A stretch of DNA of 14,640 nucleotides from positions 1 to 14,640 of the forward strand of contig JBKPDO010000262.1 in assembly GCA_046727955.1 (NCBI GenBank). The letters run 5' to 3'. Source of the stretch: DASVXQ01 sp046727955. Its GTDB lineage: Bacteria; Actinomycetota; CALGFH01. A model generated the notes under the pieces. The model had not been told where the DNA came from, did not search any database, and saw only the letters and a list, made by a program, of their open reading frames with translations. The position numbers and the translations under genes are program-made. Shown here in pieces: positions 5,355 through 12,193 of the stretch (the stretch's first letter is position 1; each line of letters begins with the position of its first letter).

Positions 5355-7871
5355 TCAGCCCCCCTCAGCCACGCGCTGGATCAGTGCCTGGTACTCGTCG
5401 GCGAGCAGCTCGGCGGCGTGCGCGCCGCCCGCCTCGGCCCACACGTGAGTCACCGGCTCGACCGTGTCGGGAATGACCAGTACCCAGTCGGCCGGCTCGC
5501 CCTCGACGTCGAGTGGATGGAAGACCTTGATCCCGTCGGTGTCGTCGGCGCGGCGGTCCTTGGCCGCCTCGACCACCTGGCGCATCACCGCACCCTTGCG
5601 CTCCCACGGCGTGGGGATCTCGCGCCGGACCAGGTAGGCCTCGGGGAGGGCGGCCACCGCCCGCGCCAGCCCCGTCTCCTGCGTGGCCAGTAGCTCGAGC
5701 AGCTTGCCGAAGGCCAACAGCCCGTCGTAGGCGGGATGCAGGCAGGGGAACACGTAGCCGCCGCCCTCGGCGCCGGCGAAGATCACCCCGGGCTGCTGCG
5801 CGGCACGGCTCACGGCGCTGGACGCCAGCTTGGTGCCGACCACGCGGCGGCCGTGCTTGACGGCCAGCTCGTTCGCCAGGCGGGTGGTCGAGACCGGCAG
5901 CGCGATGTCGCCCGGCTCGGCGGCGCGGGCGACCAGGTCGACGTACAGCAGCAGCGCGCGGTCGAAGGGCAGGACGATGCCGCGCTCGTCGACCAGGGTG
6001 AGCCGCTCCCCCACGGGGTCGAAGCGCACGCCCAGGTCCGCGCCGGAGGTGGTCACCAGGCGGGCGAGCCGCTCCAGGTCGCTGCGCTCCTGGTCGGCCT
6101 CTGGCGCCGCCCGCGCCTCGTCGAGCTGGCCGTTCACGATCAGCGAGTCCAGCTCCAGCCGCGGCAGCAGATGGGGCAGCACCAGCGTGGAGGTCCCGCC
6201 GCCCGCGTCGATCAGCACCTTGAAGCCGCGCTGGCGCACCGCGCGCGCGTCCAGGCAGTCCAGCAGCGCGCTGGTGTAGCGCTCGACCGAGCGCGGCGGG
6301 TAGTGCAACTCCCCCATCTCGCGGCCGAAGGCACGGCGGAACTCCTCTCGGTTGTAGGTCCGCTCGACCTTGCGCCTGGCGCCCTCGTCCAGGTCGCCGC
6401 CGTCGTCGGCGAAGATCGCCAGCTCGATCGACTGGCTGTCGCGCGGTGAGGTGCGCACGTACATGCCGCCAGAGGAGCCGGCCTGGGTGGACCAGAAGCG
6501 CACCGCCGGAGCCGCCGCCAGCTCGAGGTCCTCGCAGGCCACGCCTGTCGAGTTCAGCCCGGCCACCAGCGCCCGCTTGAGCGCCCGCGACACCCGGCTG
6601 GCATCGCGGCCCAGGGTCACCCTCGACCCTTTCTTGAGGGTCGAGCCGAACGCCATCGCCACACGGAGCACCAGCTCAGGGGTCATGTCGACGTTGGCGA
6701 GCCCGCTGATGCCCTGCTCGTCGAAGAGGGAGCGGGCGCCCCGGCCCTCCCAGATGATCGACTTGGTCACGGTCGCGCCCGGCTCGACCGTCTTGAACGG
6801 ATAGATCTTCACGTTAGGTTGAAGAATCGCGCCGTGCCCGATGTTGGCGTTGTCGCCCACGACCACGCCGTCCTCGACCCGGCCACCGTGCTTGACGTCG
6901 GCGCTGCGGCCGACGACGCAGCCGCGCAGGCTCGCACCCTGCCCGATGTAGGCGTTGTCGTGCACGATGGCACGGTGCAGGACGGCGCCGCGCTTCACCA
7001 CTACCCCGGAGCCGATCACGCTGTACTCGCGCAGGCTCGCACCACCCTCCACCTTGGCGAAGTCGCCGACGAGCACGGGACCGTCCAGGTTGGCGTCCGG
7101 GTCGATCTCGGCGCCCTCGCCCAGCCACAGGCCCGGCCGCACCTCGAACCCGGGGATGTCTACCTTTACGCGACCGTCGAGAATGTCCTGGTGCGCGAGC
7201 TGGTAGGCCTCGAGGTTGCCGACGTCCTCCCAGTAGCCGTCCACCACGTAGCCATACAGGGGCGCGCCCCAGCTGAGCAGCTTGGGAAAGATGTCACCGG
7301 CGAAGTCCGAGGGTCCGTCGGGGATGCGGTCGAAGACCTCCGGCTCGATCACGTAGATGCCGGTATTGATGGTGTCGGAGAACACCTGCCCCCAGTGCGG
7401 CTTCTCGAGGAACCGCTCGATCCGGCCGTCCTCGCGGGTGATCACGATCCCGAACTCGAGCGGGTTCTCCATGCGCTTGAGGGCCACCGTGACCATGGCC
7501 CCGCTGCGGCGGTGGAAGGCGACCGCCTCGTCGAGGCTGACGTCGGTCAGCGCATCGCCGGAGAGCACCAGGAAGGTCTCGTCGAGCTGCTCGGCGGCGT
7601 TCCTGACGCTCCCGGCGGTCCCGAGCGGCGTGGTCTCGGTGGCGTAGGTGAGATCGACGCCCATGTCGGAGCCGTCGCCGAAGTAGTTGCGCACCTGACT
7701 GGCCAGGAACTGCACGGTCACGACGATGTCCTTGAAACCATGGTTACGGACGTGCCGGACGATATGCTCCATGATTGGCCGGTTGCCCAGCGGCAGCATG
7801 GGCTTGGGCTGGTTGGACGTCAGCGGCCGCAGGCGGGTGCCCTCTCCCCCGGCCATGATCACTGCTTTCAT
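5355..7871 (-). CDS. Nucleotidyltransferase (mannose-1-phosphate guanylyltransferase-like) fused to a degenerate phosphomannomutase domain
   Basis: This is an 838-residue fusion. The N-terminal domain (1-235) is a sugar-1-phosphate nucleotidyltransferase: GGEGTRLRPLT (8-18), QPKPM (21-25), SGD (104-106), FLEKP (154-158), NTG (169-171) and GYWEDVG (212-218). Residues about 247-372 form a left-handed beta-helix of hexapeptide repeats. From about 380 the protein is phosphohexomutase-like, but the catalytic motifs are altered. The serine loop TASHNP reads RTSPRD (473-478), the metal loop DGDGDR reads DPVGER (618-623), the sugar loop GEESGH reads AEGGGY (701-706), and the phosphate loop RPSGTEP reads IPDTVEP. 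Large fusions of this kind occur in actinobacteria and cyanobacteria and are often annotated as GDP-mannose-forming. Substrate choice (Man-1-P or Glc-1-P; GTP or UTP) is not proven. The ATG follows AAAGGA at about 10 bases. Confidence 0.88.
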   Translation of the reverse strand: MKAVIMAGGEGTRLRPLTSNQPKPMLPLGNRPIMEHIVRHVRNHGFKDIVVTVQFLASQVRNYFGDGSDMGVDLTYATETTPLGTAGSVRNAAEQLDETFLVLSGDALTDVSLDEAVAFHRRSGAMVTVALKRMENPLEFGIVITREDGRIERFLEKPHWGQVFSDTINTGIYVIEPEVFDRIPDGPSDFAGDIFPKLLSWGAPLYGYVVDGYWEDVGNLEAYQLAHQDILDGRVKVDIPGFEVRPGLWLGEGAEIDPDANLDGPVLVGDFAKVEGGASLREYSVIGSGVVVKRGAVLHRAIVHDNAYIGQGASLRGCVVGRSADVKHGGRVEDGVVVGDNANIGHGAILQPNVKIYPFKTVEPGATVTKSIIWEGRGARSLFDEQGISGLANVDMTPELVLRVAMAFGSTLKKGSRVTLGRDASRVSRALKRALVAGLNSTGVACEDLELAAAPAVRFWSTQAGSSGGMYVRTSPRDSQSIELAIFADDGGDLDEGARRKVERTYNREEFRRAFGREMGELHYPPRSVERYTSALLDCLDARAVRQRGFKVLIDAGGGTSTLVLPHLLPRLELDSLIVNGQLDEARAAPEADQERSDLERLARLVTTSGADLGVRFDPVGERLTLVDERGIVLPFDRALLLYVDLVARAAEPGDIALPVSTTRLANELAVKHGRRVVGTKLASSAVSRAAQQPGVIFAGAEGGGYVFPCLHPAYDGLLAFGKLLELLATQETGLARAVAALPEAYLVRREIPTPWERKGAVMRQVVEAAKDRRADDTDGIKVFHPLDVEGEPADWVLVIPDTVEPVTHVWAEAGGAHAAELLADEYQALIQRVAEGG

Positions 7872-8049
7872 CAGGTGGTTGTCCTTTGTCTAGGCTGCGG
7901 GCGGCAGCGATGAGCCTCCCGAGCCGGCCATCCAGGGTCACGGAAGTCGGCCATCAGCGGGTATCCCTGGCGAGCCGCCGCCACACGCCGGCCGACGGCA
8001 CTCACATGCCGCCCGCGGCGGTGCTCAAGCCCACTGCAAGCCCGATTGG

Positions 8050-8799
8050 CTACGACCCGGCGCCCGCTCGCCGGGCGAGTCCATCCACAGCCATTCTGAC
8101 GTAGACCACGCCGGCGACGTAATAGAGCGCCACCCCGAGCCACAGCAGCACGAGGCCGAGATCGTGCGCGACAGAGGCGGCGACGAGCCCAGTCTCACCC
8201 CAGACCAGCAGCGGCAGCGCGCACAGCAGGTCGAAGGTGGCTGCCTTGCCGACCCACACCACCTCGGGAGGCTGCACGCCGCGCCGTCGCAGCAGCGGCC
8301 AGCCAGCGAGCAGCAGGAGGTCGCGACCGAGCAGCAGCGCGACCGCCTGCCAGGGCAGCACCGAGCGGACCAGCAGCGCGACCGTTACAGAGGCGATCAG
8401 CAGCCGGTCGGCGAACGGGTCCAGGAGCTGCCCGAGCCTGCTCACCTGCCCGAGGCGCCTGGCGAGCCAGCCGTCCACCCAGTCGGTCGCGCCGACCACC
8501 GCGGTGAGCACCAGGCCGGCGCCGTAGTGCTCGGTGGCCAGCAGCCACGCGCAGACCGGCATGAGCACCAGGCGCGCGAGCGTGATGGCGTTGGGCACGG
8601 TGACGATCGCGTTCGAGGGCGCGGCGGGCCGGTCGTCGGTCCTGGGTTTGGGTTCCCGACCCGCGTTCCCGCCTGCAGCCCCGCCTGTATCCCCGCGCCA
8701 CGAAGGCCCCTGGCCTAGTGGCACCTCCGACCCCTGGTGGCGGCGGGTGTCAGGGTCGGAGCGCGTATGCGGCTGTGGGGAATCCCCGCTCTGGCTCAT
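8050..8799 (-). CDS. pgsA: CDP-alcohol phosphatidyltransferase (PgsA-like)
   Basis: This is an integral membrane enzyme that transfers a phosphatidyl group from CDP-diacylglycerol to an alcohol, most likely glycerol-3-phosphate, in phospholipid synthesis. The family signature is complete: Asp106, Asp109-Gly110, Ala113-Arg114, Gly123, Asp127 and Asp131 in DWVDGWLARR...GQLLDPFAD. Several hydrophobic segments follow, and VPNAITLARLVLMP (68-81) is the usual start of the first membrane helix. The 60 residues before it are hydrophilic and longer than normal, so the true start may lie downstream of the ATG at 8799. An ATG at 8862 is possible but abuts a large hairpin. Neither start has a good ribosome-binding site. 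The open frame continues back through the tRNA, which cannot be coding. A cardiolipin synthase or phosphatidylinositol-phosphate synthase role is the main alternative. Confidence 0.85.
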   Translation of the reverse strand: MSQSGDSPQPHTRSDPDTRRHQGSEVPLGQGPSWRGDTGGAAGGNAGREPKPRTDDRPAAPSNAIVTVPNAITLARLVLMPVCAWLLATEHYGAGLVLTAVVGATDWVDGWLARRLGQVSRLGQLLDPFADRLLIASVTVALLVRSVLPWQAVALLLGRDLLLLAGWPLLRRRGVQPPEVVWVGKAATFDLLCALPLLVWGETGLVAASVAHDLGLVLLWLGVALYYVAGVVYVRMAVDGLARRAGAGS

Positions 8800-8864
8800 G
8801 TCAGGGAGCGTAGTCGCTCTGGCTCCCGAAGGCAGGGACGAGTGTCTCTGCGGGTGCCGCATAC

Positions 8865-8904
8865 GATAAGTGGCCGCAGTTGAGATCAACCGCGGCCACT
8901 TATC
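8865..8904 (-). terminator. Strong hairpin between tRNA-Pro and pgsA
   Basis: The arms at 8865-8883 and 8886-8904 are 19 bases each and complementary except for one G-T wobble. A real loop would open a few of the inner pairs. The hairpin begins 7 bases after the tRNA 3' end and is not followed by a T run. U-less hairpin terminators are proposed for actinobacteria, so termination or 3' processing of the tRNA transcript is the likely role. It could also insulate pgsA. Confidence 0.65.
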
Positions 8905-8911
8905 TGATTTG

Positions 8912-8985
8912 TCGGGACGGCGGGCTTCGATCCCGCGGCCCCCAGTCCCCCAGACTGGTGCGCTACCAAGCTGCGCCACGTCCCG
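8912..8985 (-). tRNA. tRNA-Pro (GGG anticodon)
   Basis: A 74-nucleotide cloverleaf fits fully. The acceptor stem is CGGGACG/CGTCCCG with discriminator A, and the D stem is GCGC/GCGC with the loop AGCTTGGTA. The anticodon stem CCAGT/ACTGG holds the loop CTGGGGG, giving anticodon GGG. The variable loop has 5 bases and the T stem is GCGGG/CCCGC. The 3' CCA is not encoded and must be added by the nucleotidyltransferase. The T loop reads ATCGAAG, with A instead of T at position 54, which is unusual for an elongator tRNA. The GGG anticodon reads CCC and CCU codons. Confidence 0.95.
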
Positions 8986-9005
8986 GATGGATCAGCGGGG
9001 ACGTA

Positions 9006-9011
9006 AGCCTA
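9006..9011 (-). promoter_or_regulatory. Possible -10 element of the tRNA-Pro promoter
   Basis: TAGGCT on the minus strand, within GTGATAGGCTTACG, ends about 20 bases before the tRNA and fits the TANNNT form. No convincing -35 element lies at the right distance, so this is weak. Confidence 0.25.
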
Positions 9012-9087
9012 TCACGGTGCCGCCTTGAGCCGTCGCCCTCCCTTCCTGCGCTGCTTCGAGCGCTCGCGCGTCTCGGTATGGAACGGA

Positions 9088-10527
9088 TTATCGCTTGGCT
9101 CGCTCGCTGGTCCTTACCCGGTCGACCAAGCGCAGGGGGGTGCCCTGGAAGCCGAAGGCGCGGCGCAGGTCGCGCTCGAGGTAGCGGCGGTAGGTGGGGG
9201 TGAGGGGGCCGGTGGTGAAGAACACGAGCTCGGGTGGGTCGACCCTGGCCTGGGTCACGTAGCGGATCTTGACGGAGCGGCCGCGCGCGGGAGGCGGTGG
9301 GGTCCGCCCGGTCGCCTCCTCGAGCCAGCGATTGAGCGCCGCCGTCGGCACGCGGTGGCCGCGCTCGGCCAGGACCGCGTCGACGAGCTGCCAGACCTTG
9401 TCGACGTTGCGGCCGGTCCGGGCCGAGGTGCGGAGCAACGGGGCCCAGGCGACGAAGTGCAGGCGCCGCTCCAGGTCGAGCTCGAAGCGCTGCCGCGCGT
9501 CGTCGTCCATCAGGTCCAACTTGTTCGCGATGAGCACCAGCCCCACGCCGGCCTCGACCGCCCGGACCGCCACCTTCTGGTCCTGCTCGGTGATCCCCTC
9601 CGGCGCCTCCAGCACCAGTAGGGCGACGTCCGCCCGGTCGACCGCCTGGAAGCTGCGCACCAGCGCGAAGTAGTCGGCCCCCTCGGCATGCTGGAAAGAC
9701 CGCCGCATGCCAGCAGTGTCGACCAAGCGGTAGCGATGACCGTCGTGCTCGACGATGGAGTCCACCGTGTCCCTGGTGGTGCCCGGAGTTGGGTCCACGA
9801 TCGCTACTTCAGCGCGGGCCATGCGGTTCAGCAGGCTCGACTTGCCGACGTTGGGTCGCCCCACGATGGCCACGGCGGGGACCAGCGGCTCGGCCGTGGC
9901 GGCGGGCCGCTTCGGGAGGCGCTGCACGACCGCGTCGAGCAGGTCCCCTGAGCCGCGGCCGTGCAGCGCGGACACGGGCAGCGGCTCGCCAAGCCCGAGT
10001 GACCAGAACGCGCTCGCCTGTGGCTCGGACGGGGTGTCGTCGACCTTGTTGACGACCAGCAGCACCGGAACGTCACCGCGGCGCAGGCGGGCGGCAATGG
10101 CCGCGTCCTCCTCGGTGACGCCGGTGGTCGCGTCGACCACGACCAGCAGGAGGTCGGCCTCGCGCATGGCTAGCTCGGCCTGCGCGACGACGCGGGCCTG
10201 CAGCCCCGCCGCCCGCGGCTCCCAGCCGCCGGTGTCGACCACCTCGAAGCGCCGCCGGCCCCACTCGGCTTCGTACGCCACACGGTCCCTGGTGACGCCG
10301 GGCTGCTCCTCGGTGATGGCCGCGCGCCGTCCGAGGATGCGGTTCACCAGCGTCGACTTGCCGACATTGGGCCGCCCCACGATCGCCACGCGCGGCAACC
10401 CGGGCGCCGGGGGTGTCGCCCGCGACGGCTCGCGCTCGCTCGCGGGCGGCGGCTCGGCCGCCGGGGGTGCTGCGCGCGCTGGCCTCGTGGTCGGCGCTGC
10501 CGTCGCCTTATCACTTTGTCGATTCAT
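9088..10527 (-). CDS. der: Ribosome-assembly GTPase Der (EngA)
   Basis: This is a double-GTPase needed for maturation of the 50S ribosomal subunit. It has 479 residues. The first G domain has GRPNVGKS (51-58), PGVTRD (76-81), DTGG (98-101) and NKVD (160-163). The second has GRPNVGKS (223-230), PGTTRD (248-253), DTAG (270-273) and NKLD (335-338). A KH-like C-terminal domain (about 395-470) ends in the typical PTYRRYLERDLRRAFGFQGTPLRL. An Ala/Pro-rich extension of about 45 residues precedes the first G domain, as often in actinobacteria. The start ATG lies inside an octamer array and has only a weak purine stretch before it. It begins 12 bases after the plsC stop, so the two are probably one transcript. 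Function is certain; a start nearer the first G domain cannot be excluded. Confidence 0.97.
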   Translation of the reverse strand: MNRQSDKATAAPTTRPARAAPPAAEPPPASEREPSRATPPAPGLPRVAIVGRPNVGKSTLVNRILGRRAAITEEQPGVTRDRVAYEAEWGRRRFEVVDTGGWEPRAAGLQARVVAQAELAMREADLLLVVVDATTGVTEEDAAIAARLRRGDVPVLLVVNKVDDTPSEPQASAFWSLGLGEPLPVSALHGRGSGDLLDAVVQRLPKRPAATAEPLVPAVAIVGRPNVGKSSLLNRMARAEVAIVDPTPGTTRDTVDSIVEHDGHRYRLVDTAGMRRSFQHAEGADYFALVRSFQAVDRADVALLVLEAPEGITEQDQKVAVRAVEAGVGLVLIANKLDLMDDDARQRFELDLERRLHFVAWAPLLRTSARTGRNVDKVWQLVDAVLAERGHRVPTAALNRWLEEATGRTPPPPARGRSVKIRYVTQARVDPPELVFFTTGPLTPTYRRYLERDLRRAFGFQGTPLRLVDRVRTSERAKR

Positions 10528-10552
10528 TGCTCTATCGATTCATTGCTCTATC
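10505..10552 (-). repeat. AT-rich octamer array B spanning the plsC-der junction
   Basis: Six octamers are in register. The 16-base unit gattcattgctctatc is repeated perfectly in tandem at 10521-10552, and gccttatc and actttgtc complete the array. On the coding strand each unit reads GATAGAGC AATGAATC. One copy supplies the TGA stop of plsC and the other the ATG start of der, so the array extends into both reading frames. Confidence 0.85.
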
Positions 10553-11193
10553 GACGCTGTCCGCTTCTCGCTCGGCTCGATGCCCGCCAGGAACTCGCGG
10601 AGCCTGTTGCCCAGGGCCTCGCTGGCCAGGCGCCGCCCAGCCCGGCCCGCGGCCGGCTCGAGCCCTTCGATCGGCCGTCCTACCACGATACGGACAGGCG
10701 ACGCGAGCGGCAGCCAACCGAGCAAGCGATGCACCCGCTCGGTGCCGAAGATCGCCACCGGCACGACCGGGCAGCGCCCCCGCAGCAGGATATAGGCGAG
10801 GCCCGAATGGATCGTGGAGAAGCCGCCGTCTCCGCGACGCCCCTCCGGGAACAGGCCCAGCACGCCTGCGCTGGCCACGACGGCCTCGCTCTGGCGCAGT
10901 GCCTCGCGGTCGACGCTGCCGCGGCGCACCGGGAACTGGTCAATCAGATGCAGGATCCAGCCGAGCGGGCCGACGAACAGCTCGACCTTTGCCATGAAGG
11001 ACACGGGCCGCCGGATGGCGCAGGCCAGCAGCAACGGGTCCACGTTGCTGCGGTGGTTCGAGGCGAGGATCACCGGGCCGGTCGCCGGGATGTGCTCCGC
11101 GCCCTCGATGCGCATGCGGAACCAGAAGCGCATCAGCGGCTTGACCACGAGACCGGCGAGCCGGTAGGCGCGATAGGAGGGCGCGCCGCTCAT
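10540..11193 (-). CDS. plsC: 1-acyl-sn-glycerol-3-phosphate acyltransferase family (PlsC)
   Basis: This is a membrane-associated acyltransferase of 217 residues that probably acylates lysophosphatidic acid to phosphatidic acid. The catalytic HX4D motif is His47-Asp52 in NHRSNVD, the substrate-binding motif FPEGRR is at 115-120, and VPVAIFGTE (144-152) is the conserved later motif. The ATG overlaps the cmk stop codon as ATGA, indicating translational coupling. The last codons, encoding ASIEQ, lie in octamer array B, so the exact C-terminus is shaped by the repeat. Acyltransferases of this family are commonly found between cmk and der in actinobacteria. The actual acceptor lipid is inferred from the family. 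Confidence 0.92.
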   Translation of the reverse strand: MSGAPSYRAYRLAGLVVKPLMRFWFRMRIEGAEHIPATGPVILASNHRSNVDPLLLACAIRRPVSFMAKVELFVGPLGWILHLIDQFPVRRGSVDREALRQSEAVVASAGVLGLFPEGRRGDGGFSTIHSGLAYILLRGRCPVVPVAIFGTERVHRLLGWLPLASPVRIVVGRPIEGLEPAAGRAGRRLASEALGNRLREFLAGIEPSEKRTASIEQ

Positions 11194-11948
11194 CGCTCGC
11201 GGCTGGCGCGGACTGCGTCGACCAGCGCGACGATCTCGTCGACCACGTCGTCCACTTGTCGAGCTGTCGAGTCGATGACCAGAGCGTCCTCGCTTGCCCT
11301 GGTCGGAGCGACGGCTCGGCTGGAGTCGAGATCGTCGCGCCGGGCGACCTGATCGGCGGACTCGCCGGTGCTGTCCGGCCCGCCACGGCGGCGCGCCCGC
11401 TCGTCGGCTGAGGCGGTGAGGAACACCTTCACCTCTGCATCAGGCCAGACGACCGTTCCGATGTCGCGTCCCTCGGCGACCACGCCACCGCCCGCCATGG
11501 CCGACCGCTGCAGCGCCACGAGCCGCCGGCGCACAGCGGGCACCGCCGAGACGGCTGACACCGCGGCGTTCACCTCGTTCGAGCGCAGCAGCTCAGGTCC
11601 CACCAGCTCTCCGTCGAGCAGGACGCGCGAGATGGACGCCGGGCGCTCGTCGAGCTCGAGTGCGATCAGGACCGTCGCGGCGGCCTCGGCGACCGCCTCC
11701 GGGTCATCGACGGGCGTGCCGCGGCGCAGGAGCGCCAGGGTCAGCGCCCGGTAGGTCGAGCCGGTGTCGAGGTAGCGAAGGCCGGTCCGCTCCGCTACCG
11801 CGCGGGCGACCGTGCTCTTGCCCGATCCGACGGGGCCGTCGATCGCGACCACCACGTCCCGAGCCGGTGTGCCTGCTCCGTTGGCGGTCCCGCGAGCCTG
11901 GCCGCCGGCGGACGGCAGCTGCGGCTCGCCAGGCCTGGTCATGGTCAC
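11190..11948 (-). CDS. cmk: Cytidylate kinase
   Basis: This enzyme phosphorylates CMP and dCMP with ATP in the cytoplasm. Counting from the ATG at 11942, the P-loop GPVGSGKST is at 36-44, LDTGSTYRA (58-66) is the nucleotide-binding strand and helix start, EGRDIGTVV is at 157-165, and the RRD arginine pair is at 201-203. The AGGAGG ribosome-binding site (11954-11959) lies 5 bases before GTG at 11948 and 11 before ATG at 11942, so I favour GTG, which adds two residues. The open frame continues upstream to 12155, but that extension is translated octamer repeat (FIDIDID) plus GC-rich sequence and lies before a strong ribosome-binding site, so I treat it as a leader. The leader between cmk and tyrA is 232 bases and contains octamer array C and otherwise nothing I recognise. 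Confidence 0.95.
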   Translation of the reverse strand: MTMTRPGEPQLPSAGGQARGTANGAGTPARDVVVAIDGPVGSGKSTVARAVAERTGLRYLDTGSTYRALTLALLRRGTPVDDPEAVAEAAATVLIALELDERPASISRVLLDGELVGPELLRSNEVNAAVSAVSAVPAVRRRLVALQRSAMAGGGVVAEGRDIGTVVWPDAEVKVFLTASADERARRRGGPDSTGESADQVARRDDLDSSRAVAPTRASEDALVIDSTARQVDDVVDEIVALVDAVRASRER

Positions 11949-12121
11949 GTGGTCCTCCTGGAAACGCCGGAAACGCCGGGCCAAGGGCGGCGCCCCATAC
12001 TCTGGAGCGCGCTCGAGCACGAGAGATCCGCGCCGACGCCCGGCGCGCGGCCAGAGTCTACCGCTCTCGACGGAGCGGCCTCCCAACGGCCTCCAACGGA
12101 ACGCTCGAGGCGAGCTCTGTG

Positions 12122-12193
12122 CATCTATATCTATATCGATAAATCGATGAAGCACTCTATCTTCTTATCTCTCCCTCTCTTTATCTCTCTATG
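12122..12193 (-). repeat. AT-rich octamer array C at the tyrA 3' end
   Basis: Nine octamers can be placed in register, including tctatatc, gataaatc, gatgaagc, actctatc, ttcttatc and tctttatc; five end in ATC. On the coding strand the repeat is purine-rich (GATAAAGA, GATAAGAA, GATAGAGT). The last tyrA codons (ending IER) and the TAA stop at 12181-12183 lie inside it. It lies in the 5' leader of cmk if tyrA and cmk are co-transcribed. Confidence 0.7.

Noticed and set aside
8800..8979. A pgsA reading frame extended upstream to 8979 (309 aa).
   Set aside because: The added N-terminus is a translation of the tRNA-Pro gene and the hairpin; the tRNA fold is complete, so this part is not coding.
11949..12155. 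An N-terminal extension of cytidylate kinase starting at 12155.
   Set aside because: It translates the octamer repeat and GC-rich leader, matches no family feature, and lies before a strong AGGAGG site placed for the start at 11948/11942.
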